Positions 42,690-51,053 are shown, numbered from the stretch's first letter. The stretch: 64,000 nucleotides of DNA from a bacterium 1XD8-76 (GCA_003611955.1 RAZE01000001.1:248001-312000); one strand, 5' to 3'. The notes: generated by a model not told the origin, from the letters alone. Numbers and translations: made by a program.

Positions 42690-43868
42690 CTATCTGGCGC
42701 TCTCCCAGAATCCGGTCACAATTACCGTCATATCATCCCGCACTTCCCCCCTGCTCTGGCGCAGCACATAACCCAGAATATCGTTGGCGAGCTCGCTGGG
42801 ATTCCTGGTCTGGAAGCGGCTGATGATCTCCGGCAGCGCCGCCTCCCCCACGCCCTGATTCATGGCATCCACCACACCGTCCGACAACAGAATAATATAA
42901 TCTCCGTCCTCCAGATACCGTATCACGGACTCTCGCTCCGGCTCCTCCACAAGCCCCAGCGGAAGATTTCTCGAGGAGATCTGCTCCACCAGATTATCCC
43001 TCTTTAAGTAAGAAGGCGCCGCCCCCACCTTATAAAAATGGCATGTCCCCTGATACAGATCAATATTGCAGCAGTCTATCGTCGAAGTGTTCCTCCCCGC
43101 TCCCCCCGTCAGAAGGACGCCGTTGATCAGCCGCATCGCCGCGTCCACAGAGAAACCTGCCTCCAAAAAACGCTGCATCAGATCCACCGCCATGGAACTG
43201 CTCTTCAGGGCGCTCTCCCCCGCGCCCATTCCGTCCGAGAGCAGAACAGCCACATTTCCCTCCCCGTAATCAAATATCTCAAAACAGTCCCCCGAGACCG
43301 TCTCTGTCTGCTTGATCGCCTTTGCCGTCCCGGTCAGCACATGGTAGGATGGCTCCTCCTGAAACAGATAGGTATTCCACTCCTGCGAGAGAAAAAATCC
43401 ACAGTTTCTGTGAGGGACAAGGCGGACATCCAGCAACACCGCCAAAAGCCCCGCCACATCATCCGAAGAGATACTGACCGGCTTTGCCGTTTTCATTTGA
43501 ACACTGTACTCCCGGTGCCCGTCCTGGGCCCGTATGTAAAAAAGATCTCCCACAAGAATGCCCTCGCTCTTCATCTCCCGCGTAAGCTGCCTGTACTTTT
43601 TCTCACTGATCTTCTCCACCTTTCTCTTATTGCTCGCGATGTTGAACAACATGCGGGACATCTCCTGCAGCTGCCCCGCAAACACAAAGCGCTGTTCCAT
43701 GAGCTGCCGCTCCCAGAGGATGAGCTGTCTCTCCTCCGCTTCCACCGGCTGTTCCTCAAGCCTCTCCTCCACATTAAAATTCTGAAAAGAATCTGCCAGT
43801 TCCCGAAAAGAATCCGCATATTCCAAAAATCTTTGCCTTTCGTAATCCTGTAATATCGTTGTCTCCAT
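42690..43868 (-). CDS. spoIIE: SpoIIE-like PP2C phosphatase without transmembrane domain
   Basis: The C-terminal PP2C-type phosphatase domain of SpoIIE is complete, with metal Asp residues in VAVLLSDGMGAGESAL, DYIILLSDGVVDAM and RDDMTVIV. In known SpoIIE a tenfold-helix membrane domain precedes it; here residues 1-150 are charged helices (coiled-coil-like ERLEEQPVEAEERQLILWERQL), and no membrane segment exists within or just upstream. The total of 392 residues is about half the standard size. The ATG at 43868 has AGGAGG ten bases upstream. It should activate sigma-F by dephosphorylating SpoIIAA (family knowledge), but it may need a membrane partner. A Spo0A-type promoter lies in front. Confidence 0.88.
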   Translation of the reverse strand: METTILQDYERQRFLEYADSFRELADSFQNFNVEERLEEQPVEAEERQLILWERQLMEQRFVFAGQLQEMSRMLFNIASNKRKVEKISEKKYRQLTREMKSEGILVGDLFYIRAQDGHREYSVQMKTAKPVSISSDDVAGLLAVLLDVRLVPHRNCGFFLSQEWNTYLFQEEPSYHVLTGTAKAIKQTETVSGDCFEIFDYGEGNVAVLLSDGMGAGESALKSSSMAVDLMQRFLEAGFSVDAAMRLINGVLLTGGAGRNTSTIDCCNIDLYQGTCHFYKVGAAPSYLKRDNLVEQISSRNLPLGLVEEPERESVIRYLEDGDYIILLSDGVVDAMNQGVGEAALPEIISRFQTRNPSELANDILGYVLRQSRGEVRDDMTVIVTGFWESAR

Positions 43869-43915
43869 AGTGATCACGCCTCCTGATATAAGTTCCGCAG
43901 ATATACGGTGTGATG

Positions 43916-43949
43916 ATTATAGCCAAAAAGAAAGCGCGGTATTTGTCAA
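43916..43949 (-). promoter_or_regulatory. Spo0A-type promoter of the spoIIE gene (long spacer)
   Basis: Minus strand TTGACA (43949-43944) and TATAAT (43921-43916) are both consensus but 22 bases apart instead of 17. This is the hallmark of Spo0A~P-activated sigma-A promoters such as B. subtilis spoIIG and spoIIE. Spo0A boxes lie over and upstream of the -35. Confidence 0.75.
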
Positions 43950-43985
43950 AAATGCACCCGTAATCCCGAGTTTTTTCCGACAAAA
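43942..43985. promoter_or_regulatory. Two Spo0A-box-like sites
   Basis: TTTGTCAAAAA on the plus strand at 43942-43952 overlaps the -35. TTTTTGTCGGAAAAAA on the minus strand (43986-43971) is one base from the 0A box core TTTGTCGAAAA. The centres are about 30 bases apart, near three turns of DNA. Confidence 0.65.
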
Positions 43986-44034
43986 ACTGCACTGGAACTT
44001 CTTATAAATCAATGTGAATCGTAAAAGGGGGCAC

Positions 44035-44061
44035 AAAAAAAGCTGCCCGCCTCCGGACAGC
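44035..44061 (-). terminator. Rho-independent terminator of the yabP-yabQ-divIC operon
   Basis: On the minus strand a stem of AGCTGTCCG and CGGGCAGCT (with one G-U) around GAGG is followed by seven T. It starts at the stop codon of divIC. Confidence 0.85.
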
Positions 44062-44373
44062 TCATTCTCCTTCCGTCTTAAAAACGATCTCATCCTCATA
44101 CACAAGCCCTAATTTTTCCTTCGCCATGTCCTCAATATATTTCTGAGTCTGTGTATATTTCTCATACTCCTTAATCTCTTCCGCCCGCGCTTCCTCCTGG
44201 TCTATCTTCCTCTGCAGCTCTTCCTGCTTCGCCTGGTATATCGCCTGTCTCTCTTTCAGTTCCGCTTTCCGAAAGTTTACTGCAACAATCAGCATGAACA
44301 GTACCAACGTGACAAGTATCATGGCAAATCTATTCTGTTTTGGCTTCTGATACGCCGCTCTTCTCCTCGCCAT
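44062..44373 (-). CDS. divIC: Septum formation initiator DivIC/FtsB-family protein
   Basis: Bitopic division protein of 103 residues: a basic N-terminus (MARRRAAYQKPKQNRFA), one membrane helix at about 17-33, and a long extracellular coiled coil (about 35-85: KAELKERQAIYQAKQEELQRKIDQEEARAEEIKEYE). The tail KLGLVYEDEIVF is typical of this family. It acts at the septum with FtsL and DivIB. The gene lies 12 bases after yabQ, the conserved order yabP-yabQ-divIC of Firmicutes. Confidence 0.9.
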   Translation of the reverse strand: MARRRAAYQKPKQNRFAMILVTLVLFMLIVAVNFRKAELKERQAIYQAKQEELQRKIDQEEARAEEIKEYEKYTQTQKYIEDMAKEKLGLVYEDEIVFKTEGE

Positions 44374-44385
44374 AGCAGCCTCCTT

Positions 44386-44898
44386 TCAGTGTTTACATAA
44401 TACTATTCTAATCATTTTACAAAATACCGTCAACTTCTTTTTTAGAATTCTGCAAAAATACCTGCACTTTCCGCCCCACAACACTCTCAGGGCATACCAT
44501 TTCGATCGGACTGCGCGCCTGGGCTTATCCAGTATGCTCTCCGCCTTTTTTCCGGCCTTCCCCGCCGCTTTGAACGCTTCCGCCTTTGTCCTGTTTAAAA
44601 ACCGTGCACTGTATTTTACAAAGAGGGTCCCTATGGACACCGTATACACAAAAATACCGATACAGACTCCCAATATCGTATAAAAGCGCAGGCTGCCGTT
44701 GTGATACTCATAGAGCATCAGAAAAGCTTTCATTCCCGTCCAGAGCCAGTACAGAAAATCCTCAAAAGCCATTGCCAGCCTGTTATGCCCCACGACCTTC
44801 CGGAAAATGCGAATCAGATCATAAATAAACGCGATCTCGGCGCCAAAATACGCGGCATACAGAAACAGCGCGAACTCCGTAGTCACCAGTTCACTCAT
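44386..44898 (-). CDS. yabQ: Spore cortex biosynthesis protein YabQ
   Basis: A 170-residue membrane protein with about four hydrophobic segments (TTEFALFLYAAYFGAEIAFIYDLIRIF; DFLYWLWTGMKAFLMLYEY; FYTILGVCIGIFVYTVSIGTLF) and a basic C-terminal tail. The N-terminal motif AAYFGAEIAFIYDL matches YabQ, a sporulation-specific protein needed for cortex formation. It lies between yabP and divIC. Confidence 0.88.
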   Translation of the reverse strand: MSELVTTEFALFLYAAYFGAEIAFIYDLIRIFRKVVGHNRLAMAFEDFLYWLWTGMKAFLMLYEYHNGSLRFYTILGVCIGIFVYTVSIGTLFVKYSARFLNRTKAEAFKAAGKAGKKAESILDKPRRAVRSKWYALRVLWGGKCRYFCRILKKKLTVFCKMIRIVLCKH

Positions 44899-44909
44899 AT
44901 CGCCTTCCC

Positions 44910-45215
44910 CTATTGAAACAGCCTGGAGAAAAAGGACTCCGTCTTCTCTCTGGCTCCAGCGGAATCGGAGTAAGTCAGAGAGTCCACGCTCCCGTCCACA
45001 TCCACTTCGCCCTTGTCCAGAGAAAGTCTGCTGACATGAAGTTCGGATCCCTTGATCATCAGCATACCCTGTTCCGTCTCCAGCAACACTTCATTGATAT
45101 CAAAAGAAAGCACATCGTTCACACCTGTGATCGTACAGGTCTTTCTGCCGGAGAGCACGATCTTGTGTGTCCGCAGTTGTGATCTTCCGTTATAACCGCT
45201 GTTTAAATCTTCCAT
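44910..45215 (-). CDS. yabP: Sporulation protein YabP
   Basis: A 101-residue YabP/YqfC-family protein: RTHKIVLSGRKTCTITGVNDVLSFDINEVLLETEQGMLMIKGSELHVSRLSLDKGEVDVDGSVDSL-type beta-rich core with a C-terminal amphipathic helix (TESFFSRLF). YabP has a sporulation role; in the mother cell it belongs to the SigE programme in B. subtilis. It follows the S4 gene by about 110 bases. Confidence 0.88.
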   Translation of the reverse strand: MEDLNSGYNGRSQLRTHKIVLSGRKTCTITGVNDVLSFDINEVLLETEQGMLMIKGSELHVSRLSLDKGEVDVDGSVDSLTYSDSAGAREKTESFFSRLFQ

Positions 45216-45327
45216 CCCATTCCTCCCTCTCCAAATACTCCGATGGTATAAAATGCTGTTCCCTTCTGAAACAGTATATGAATGGGACGTCCATCTGATG
45301 CCAAAATCTTACAGATTTACAGAAGAC

Positions 45328-45567
45328 CTACAGATAGCGGTACATCTCCTTTGCCTCTTCCTTTCGCACCACTTCGGAGACATCTAACACTTCCACCTTA
45401 ACCTCTTTAGAGCCAAACTGAATCGTGATAATGTCCCCCACTTTCACCGCCGTCCCTGCCTTGGCCGCTTTCTCGTTGATCAACACCCTGCCGGCGTCGC
45501 AGGCTTCGTTTGCTACGGTGCGCCTTTTGATCAGCCTCGATACCTTTAAATATTTATCTAATCTCAT
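45328..45567 (-). CDS. rqcP: S4-domain RNA-binding protein, RqcP (YabO/Hsp15-like)
   Basis: A 79-residue S4-domain protein of the YabO/RqcP type, an RNA-binding factor of the ribosome-associated quality control of stalled nascent chains. The core MRLDKYLKVSRLIKRRTVANEACDAGRVLINEKAAKAGTAVKVGDIITI is complete, and the tail ends MYRYL. The ATG at 45567 has AGGAGAGAG upstream; longer frames are not domain. It sits between HU and yabP in the conserved clostridial order. Confidence 0.9.
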   Translation of the reverse strand: MRLDKYLKVSRLIKRRTVANEACDAGRVLINEKAAKAGTAVKVGDIITIQFGSKEVKVEVLDVSEVVRKEEAKEMYRYL

Positions 45568-45596
45568 CTCTCTCCTCAATCTTTTAAAATATCGAT

Positions 45597-45624
45597 AAAG
45601 CCCGGACAGCATTGCCCGGGCTTT
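45597..45624. terminator. Hairpin between HU and the S4 gene
   Basis: AAAGCCCGG (45597-45605) and CCGGGCTTT (45616-45624), with a 10-base loop. Only a short T tract follows on the minus strand, so it may let a part of the transcripts pass. Confidence 0.6.
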
Positions 45625-45643
45625 CTTTTCAGTGTGTAGCAAT

Positions 45644-45919
45644 TTATGCGTTCAGCATGTCCTTTAATGCTTTTCCAGCTTTAAACTTAGGTGCCTTGGA
45701 TGCAGCGATCTGCATTACTTTACCACTCTGAGGGTTGCGGCCTTCTCTTGCAGCTCTCTCGGATACCTCAAAAGTACCGAAGCCTACCAGCTGAACCTTC
45801 CCACCTTTTTTCAGTTCATCAGCAACCACATCTGTGAAAGCCTTCAATGCCTTCTCAGCGTCCTTTTTGGAAATTTCAGCCTGATCAGCAATTGCTGCAA
45901 CTAACTCCATTTTGTTCAT
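45644..45919 (-). CDS. hup: DNA-binding protein HU
   Basis: Small histone-like protein of 91 residues that bends and compacts DNA. MNKMELVAAIADQAEISKKDAEKALKAFTDVV starts the helical body; GKVQLVGFGTFEVSERAAREGRNPQSGKVMQIAASKAPKFKAGKALKDMLN carries the DNA-clasping arm. Start 45919 follows GGAGGATTTAAC. The gene has a consensus promoter at 46004-46032, and the leader holds a stable UUCG-type hairpin (45973-45991). Confidence 0.96.
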   Translation of the reverse strand: MNKMELVAAIADQAEISKKDAEKALKAFTDVVADELKKGGKVQLVGFGTFEVSERAAREGRNPQSGKVMQIAASKAPKFKAGKALKDMLNA

Positions 45920-46003
45920 GTTAAATCCTCCTATATAACTCCTCATGGTTTCTCGACTTTTCCCGGAAAAACCTCTGTTTTCCGAAAAAACAGTCTCTAT
46001 ATA

Positions 46004-46032
46004 TTTATAGTGGGGTTTGCCCTGTTTGTCAA
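46004..46032 (-). promoter_or_regulatory. Promoter of the HU gene
   Basis: Minus strand TTGACA (46032-46027), 17 bases, TATAAA (46009-46004). Confidence 0.8.
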
Positions 46033-46068
46033 GGATTTTATGGATTTTTCACAGTTTTTTCGCAACAT

Positions 46069-46103
46069 GGCGGGGACCTGCCCGTAAAAAGCAGGTCCCC
46101 GCC
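46069..46103. terminator. 13-base-stem hairpin after the sugar importer operon
   Basis: GGCGGGGACCTGC (46069-46081) pairs perfectly with 46091-46103 across nine bases. No U-run follows on the minus strand. It lies 25 bases past the permease stop. Confidence 0.55.
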
Positions 46104-46128
46104 GGAAAATAATGTTATGCTATCAGCT

Positions 46129-47148
46129 CTATGCTTTTTTGCTTTCCTTAATCTTGGCAAAAACTGCCTGCAGAAGAATAAAGAAACACAACAGGATAGC
46201 CGTAATAATGTTCGCCCAGGAGCTCACCAGCTTACCATTGGTCTTTACCAGGGTCGAAATCGTACCGTTGATGAGCACGCCCACGAGGGAGCCCAGGACA
46301 TTGCCCACACCGCCGGTCAACAACGTTCCGCCGATGACCGAGGACGAGATCGCGTCCATCTCAAGTCCCGACGCCTGCGTTGTCGTACCGCACATCGTAT
46401 TCAGGCAGTAGCAAATACCGCCGATTGACGTCAAAAAGCTGCTCAGAGTGTATGTCAGCAATTTTGTCTTTTTTACATTCAATCCCATCAGTGTAGCCGA
46501 TACCTGATTGCCGCCCACCGCATAGATGCTTCTGCCAAACTTGGTATATTTTAACATCAGATAGACCAGAACTACGACAAGCAGCGCTACAATGACTGTG
46601 GGACGTATAAACGGAACCTGATAGATTCCCTTTTTGTTTTCATAACCACCGAAAGGAATGCTGATTTTCGCGTTGGAGATCGCCGTAAAGAGCTTGTCGG
46701 AGACAATACTCACCTGATCCTTACAGATCACGGCGGTCATACCTCTGGCAAAGAACATACCCGCCATTGTCACGATAAACGGCTGGATCTCCAGATACGC
46801 CACGCAGAATCCCTGCACCAGACCGAACACCACTCCGATCACCAGAACCATGATCATCAGAACCGGGCTCTTCATTCCCCATGTCTCCATACCTACCGCC
46901 AGAAACATACAATCCATAGCGATCAGGGAACCGACGGAGATATCGATGCCGCCCGTCAGCATTACACAGGTCATACCGGCCGCCACGGCAATCAGGCCCG
47001 CGTTATTGATCAGAACATTCAAAAATGTCTGAAAATGTGTAAATCCTTTATCTGCGTAGACGATACAGCCGCCCAGATACATGATAACAAACAGTGCCAC
47101 CGTGATGGCAAGCAGTATATTATTTCCACTCACTTTTAATTTTTTCAT
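46129..47148 (-). CDS. Sugar ABC transporter permease (YjfF-like)
   Basis: A 339-residue permease with about ten hydrophobic segments. AGMTCVMLTGGIDISVGSLIAMDC is the conserved cytoplasmic motif of RbsC-type permeases, and MDAISSSVIGGTLLTGGVGNVLGSLVGVLI contacts the ATPase. It pairs with the permease encoded before it to form a heterodimer, as YtfT/YjfF of the E. coli galactofuranose importer. It is the last gene of the operon, with a 4-base overlap to the gene before. Confidence 0.9.
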   Translation of the reverse strand: MKKLKVSGNNILLAITVALFVIMYLGGCIVYADKGFTHFQTFLNVLINNAGLIAVAAGMTCVMLTGGIDISVGSLIAMDCMFLAVGMETWGMKSPVLMIMVLVIGVVFGLVQGFCVAYLEIQPFIVTMAGMFFARGMTAVICKDQVSIVSDKLFTAISNAKISIPFGGYENKKGIYQVPFIRPTVIVALLVVVLVYLMLKYTKFGRSIYAVGGNQVSATLMGLNVKKTKLLTYTLSSFLTSIGGICYCLNTMCGTTTQASGLEMDAISSSVIGGTLLTGGVGNVLGSLVGVLINGTISTLVKTNGKLVSSWANIITAILLCFFILLQAVFAKIKESKKA

Positions 47149-48212
47149 GCCTGCACCGCCTCCTTTGCCGCTGCCTTTTTAGAGGACAGTTTTTTGAAAT
47201 AATCCTTCACAGGCTGTGACTGGATTACCACGATCAGGATAACCACGATAGCCTTGAACACAGGAGCCTGAGCGGAAGAAACACCCAGAGCGTACAGTGT
47301 CGTAGTGATCGCCTGAATCGTGTAAGCGCCGATGATGGAACCGGCCAGGTTAAACTTACCTCCGCCAAGGCTGTTACCGCCCAGCGCTACCGCGAGGATA
47401 GCATCCAGCTCCATGTTCAGACCGATGTTATTGGTATCTGCAGAATAGATCCTGCAGGTCGCAACCAGTCCGGAGATGCCTGCGCACAGACCGCAGATCA
47501 CATAGCAGAGCAGAATGATCTTCGCGGAATTGAAACCGGAAATTCTGGATGCCTTTTTATTGATGCCGACGCTCTGAATATACGTGCCCAGCGCCGTCGT
47601 CTTGAGCACGATCGAAGCGATCGCCACACAGACTGCCGCGATGATGATCGGTGTCGGAACGATACCGCAGTACGCCCCGAAGAACTGGAAGGAAGGCACA
47701 CGCACATACACGATATTGCTGTTGCACAGAAGCAGTCCGATCGCCCTGCCTGCAGACCAAAGGATCAGCGTAGCTACCATCGGCTGAATATTCATATATG
47801 CCACCAGAAATCCGTTGAACAGACCGCAGACACATGCGATCGCCACACCGGCCAGCATTCCCACCCAGAGGGGAACATTGTACTGGTCCACATTGGTCAC
47901 ACCGTATCCCGCAAGCAGCATACAGCACAGGCCGCCGGATAAGCTCATCACGGATCCCACCGAAATATCCGTCCCCGCCGAAGCCGATACCACCAGAGTC
48001 ATGCCGATCGCAAGAATCGCTACCTCACTGCCGCGGTTCAATACGTCGATCAGACGTCCGTATAAAATACCGTTGTTGATACTGATAGAAAAGAAGCTGA
48101 GCGGAGCATTTCCTGTGGCGATATCGTACACCACGTTGATCATCATGACGAGTATCATACTGAAGATCGGCAGGAACAGCTTCATCTTTGTAATTTTTTT
48201 GATTTTATCCAT
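47145..48212 (-). CDS. Sugar ABC transporter permease (YtfT-like)
   Basis: A 355-residue permease with about ten hydrophobic segments. It has the RbsC-type motif AIGMTLVVSASAGTDISVGSVMSLSGGLCCML and the C-terminal LNMELDAILAVALGGNSLGGGKFNLAGSIIG. The tail is Lys-rich (KKLSSKKAAAKEAVQA). It starts with one base of overlap with the ATPase stop (TAATG) and overlaps the next permease by four bases. Confidence 0.9.
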   Translation of the reverse strand: MDKIKKITKMKLFLPIFSMILVMMINVVYDIATGNAPLSFFSISINNGILYGRLIDVLNRGSEVAILAIGMTLVVSASAGTDISVGSVMSLSGGLCCMLLAGYGVTNVDQYNVPLWVGMLAGVAIACVCGLFNGFLVAYMNIQPMVATLILWSAGRAIGLLLCNSNIVYVRVPSFQFFGAYCGIVPTPIIIAAVCVAIASIVLKTTALGTYIQSVGINKKASRISGFNSAKIILLCYVICGLCAGISGLVATCRIYSADTNNIGLNMELDAILAVALGGNSLGGGKFNLAGSIIGAYTIQAITTTLYALGVSSAQAPVFKAIVVILIVVIQSQPVKDYFKKLSSKKAAAKEAVQA

Positions 48213-49729
48213 TATTTAGCACCTCCCGCAATTGCCTTCATGACACCTTCCTGAGACAACTCTTCGCCGCTGATCTCTCCGACCTTCGCACCGTCTCTGA
48301 GGACTGCCATACGGTTACAGGTTCTGAGCATCTCCTCGATCTCGGAGGATACAAAGATCACGCTCGTTCCCTCCTCCGCCAGTTTGATCACCAGCTTCTG
48401 GATCTCTGTCTTTGTTCCGATGTCAATACCTCGGGTGGGCTCATCCAAAATCAGGAAATCCGGATTTGTCGCCAGCCATCTGGCCAGAATAACCTTCTGC
48501 TGATTTCCGCCGGAGAGCTGTTTGATCAGAGTCTCTCTGCTCGCCGTTTTAATCTGAAGCATCTCGATAAACTTATCCGCGATCTCGATCTGTTTCGCCA
48601 TCGGTATCTTCTTAAAGATACCTGACTTTGCCTGCATGGCGAGAATGATATTCTCCCGCACGGACAGATCGCCGATAATGCCCTCGGCCTTTCTGTCATC
48701 CGGCAGAAGTCCCATGCCGAGATTCATCGCATCGATCGGGTTCTTGATATTTACTTCCTCGCCCTTCACCTTCAGTGTGCCGGTCTGGGCTCTGTCCGCG
48801 CCGTAGATAACACGGGCCAGTTCCGTACGGCCGCTGCCGAGAAGTCCGGTCAGACCGATCACTTCCCCTTTATGTATATCCAGATTGAAAGGCTTGATCG
48901 TTCCGGAATGGCTCAATCCCTTCGCCTCGATCACCAACGGTTCTTTGGATTTGTCACCGCTTCCCTCCGGTTTGATGCTTGCCAGATCGTCAAAATCTTT
49001 TCCCATCATAGCCGCCACCAGTTTTACACGGGGCAGCTCCTCAATACTGTACTCTCCAACGAGCGTACCGTTTCTGAGAACGGTGATACCGTCGCATACC
49101 TCGTATACCTGCTCCAGGAAATGAGTTACAAAGACGATCCCTACTCCCTGCTCGCGAAGCCTTCTCATCATGCCGAAAAGTTTCGCCACTTCGTTGTCGT
49201 CCAGTGAAGACGTGGGCTCATCCAGGATCAGCACCTTGCAGTCCATATCCACCGCCCGGGCGATCGCTATCATCTGTTGCAAAGCCAGCGAATACTCCTC
49301 CAGATTCTGTGTCACATCGACATCCAGATCCAGATCCTTCATCAGCTTTGTTGCCATCTCATTCATTTTCTTTCTGTTTACCGTGCCGATCTTCGTCATC
49401 GGCTCCCTGCCGATGAACAGATTCTCCGCCACGGAGAGGTTCGGACAGAGGTTTACCTCCTGATAAACCGTGGAAATACCTTTTTTCTGGGCATCCATCG
49501 TGTCCTTGTTCACGATCGGACCACTGATGCCGTCCAGATAGATTTCTCCCGCCTCAAACTTGTTTACCCCAGTAAGACACTTGATCAGTGTGGACTTTCC
49601 TGCCCCATTTTCCCCCATGAGCGCACGAATTTCGCCTTTTTTCAAGTTGAAATCCACATTTTCCAACGCTTTTACACCGGGGAATGTCATACAGATTCCT
49701 TTCATACTCAAAACAACATTATTTTCCAT
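48212..49729 (-). CDS. Sugar ABC transporter ATPase (YtfR-like)
   Basis: A tandem ATPase of 505 residues. First domain: GENGAGKST, EYSLALQQMIAIARAV and LILDEPTSSLD. Second domain: GLLGSGRTE, LSGGNQQKVILARWL and LILDEPTRGID. The start at 49729 (MENNVVLSMKG) has GGAAGGAG upstream; an ATG at 49822 adds 31 residues with no domain. Between it and the binding-protein gene lies a long hairpin (49802-49851), which usually limits downstream expression relative to the binding protein. Confidence 0.93.
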   Translation of the reverse strand: MENNVVLSMKGICMTFPGVKALENVDFNLKKGEIRALMGENGAGKSTLIKCLTGVNKFEAGEIYLDGISGPIVNKDTMDAQKKGISTVYQEVNLCPNLSVAENLFIGREPMTKIGTVNRKKMNEMATKLMKDLDLDVDVTQNLEEYSLALQQMIAIARAVDMDCKVLILDEPTSSLDDNEVAKLFGMMRRLREQGVGIVFVTHFLEQVYEVCDGITVLRNGTLVGEYSIEELPRVKLVAAMMGKDFDDLASIKPEGSGDKSKEPLVIEAKGLSHSGTIKPFNLDIHKGEVIGLTGLLGSGRTELARVIYGADRAQTGTLKVKGEEVNIKNPIDAMNLGMGLLPDDRKAEGIIGDLSVRENIILAMQAKSGIFKKIPMAKQIEIADKFIEMLQIKTASRETLIKQLSGGNQQKVILARWLATNPDFLILDEPTRGIDIGTKTEIQKLVIKLAEEGTSVIFVSSEIEEMLRTCNRMAVLRDGAKVGEISGEELSQEGVMKAIAGGAK

Positions 49730-49801
49730 GTAGACGTCTCCTTCCAGAGTTTTCTTCCCAGGTAATGATTCTTGCTTCCGCCAGTTTTTTCCGTCACAAT
49801 G

Positions 49802-49851
49802 CGTAAAGGGGAGAAACCCCAAGTTTCCCCGGGATCCTCTCCCCCTTTACG
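49802..49851 (-). repeat. Intercistronic hairpin between binding protein and ATPase genes
   Basis: CGTAAAGGGG (49802-49811) pairs with CCCCTTTACG (49842-49851), with an inner stem of GGGGAAAC/GGTTTCTCCCC type. No U-run follows on the minus strand. Such elements stabilise binding-protein mRNA in sugar operons. Confidence 0.6.
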
Positions 49852-49888
49852 ACTTTTTATTTTTTTACATCAGAGTTTTTTCTCTATC

Positions 49889-50989
49889 TTAGTAAGCACG
49901 ACCATCCAGAACTTCCTGGCTCATGGTTACTGCGTACTGGCTCTCGATACCAGGTGCTACGAAAGCCTGATCCTCAACCAGTGTCCACTTGTCAACTTCT
50001 TCGCCGGCTTCCAGTTTCTTGATAACTTCCTCAGCGAAACCTGCCTGCAGAGGATTGCACTCTACGTTACATGTGATCTTGCCGTCCAGTGTGTACTGAA
50101 GTCCGTCGTGTGTAGCATCGAAGGAGATGATCTGTACATCGCCGTCAACACCATATGTAATACCTGCCGCATCCATAGCGTCCATTGCGCCGTATGCTTC
50201 GTTATCGTTCTGGCATACAACTACGTTGAAGTTGCCTGCGCCGTAGGTCTTAATGAAGGACTCCATAACTTCCTGTCCGCCTGCCTGTGTGAAGTCACCG
50301 GACTGAGAGTCGAGAACTTTCCAGTTGGAGTTCTGAGCTACGATGTTGTTGAAGCCTTCTGTACGGCCAAGTGTAGCGGATGCGCCAACGGAACCTTCGA
50401 TAACGAGGATGTTTGCATCTGCGCCATCCAGGTACTCAGCAAGCCAGTTACCAGCTGCCTCACCTTCAGCGATCATGTCGCAGCCGAGAGCTGTTGTGTA
50501 CAGAGTGTCAGCAGCGTCAACCGCACGGTCAACGATCAGTACAGGGATACCTGCGTCCTGTGCCTCCTGGAGAACGGTGTCCCAACCAGCGGACTGGATC
50601 GGAGCGATGCAGATGTAGTCAAGTTCCTGCTCGATAAAGCCACGAACTGTCTCGATCTGAACTGCATGGTCATTGTCGCAGTCTACGAAAGATAACTCAT
50701 AGCCGTTTTCTGCACTGAAAGTATCCTGATAGTTCTTTGTGTTAGCTGCACGCCAGTCAGACTCGTGACCAACCTGTGCAAAACCTACTGTGACAACTTC
50801 ACCGTCTGCTGCCGGAGCCGCTTCCTCTGTAGCTGCTTCCTCTTCTGCCGGAGCTGCTTCCTCCTCTGCCGGAGCTTCCACTTCCTCTGTAGCTGCTGCC
50901 GGAGCTTCTTCTTCCGCTGCGCCGCCACATGCAACCAAACTGGAAACTGTCATTGCAGCAACCAATAATAACGCAATTTTTTTCTTCAT
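49889..50989 (-). CDS. Sugar ABC transporter substrate-binding lipoprotein (YtfQ-like)
   Basis: Binding protein of 366 residues with the signal MKKKIALLLVAAMTVSSLVACGG, lipid Cys at 21. A long Ala/Glu-rich linker (about 24-60) precedes the sugar-binding domain: TVGFAQVGHESDWRAANTKNYQDTF, GWDTVLQEAQDAGIPVLIVDRAVDAADTLYTTALG, SVGASATLGRTEGFNNIV, VVCQNDNEAYGAMDAMDAAG and QIISFDATHDGLQYTLDGKITCNVECNPLQAGFAEEVIKKLEAG. The pattern is that of galactofuranose/arabinose-binding YtfQ. It is the first gene, with the promoter at 51054-51082. Its paralogue is the membrane-anchored sensor at 54156-55205. Confidence 0.93.
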   Translation of the reverse strand: MKKKIALLLVAAMTVSSLVACGGAAEEEAPAAATEEVEAPAEEEAAPAEEEAATEEAAPAADGEVVTVGFAQVGHESDWRAANTKNYQDTFSAENGYELSFVDCDNDHAVQIETVRGFIEQELDYICIAPIQSAGWDTVLQEAQDAGIPVLIVDRAVDAADTLYTTALGCDMIAEGEAAGNWLAEYLDGADANILVIEGSVGASATLGRTEGFNNIVAQNSNWKVLDSQSGDFTQAGGQEVMESFIKTYGAGNFNVVVCQNDNEAYGAMDAMDAAGITYGVDGDVQIISFDATHDGLQYTLDGKITCNVECNPLQAGFAEEVIKKLEAGEEVDKWTLVEDQAFVAPGIESQYAVTMSQEVLDGRAY

Positions 50990-51024
50990 TTTTTTTCCTC
51001 CCTAATGAATATTTTTTTTTGCGC

Positions 51025-51046
51025 CGGAACAGTTTTTCTGTTTCCG
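51025..51046 (-). promoter_or_regulatory. Stem-loop at the mRNA 5' end
   Basis: CTGTTTCCG (51038-51046) and CGGAACAG (51025-51032) pair around five T. The predicted transcript starts at about 51047, so the stem is at the extreme 5' end and may stabilise the mRNA. Confidence 0.45.
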
Positions 51047-51053
51047 TAATTTT

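Noticed and set aside
44062-45215. Search for the missing SpoIIE membrane domain in the genes upstream
   Set aside because: These are clearly DivIC, YabQ and YabP, and a terminator separates them from spoIIE, so no split SpoIIE is hidden here.
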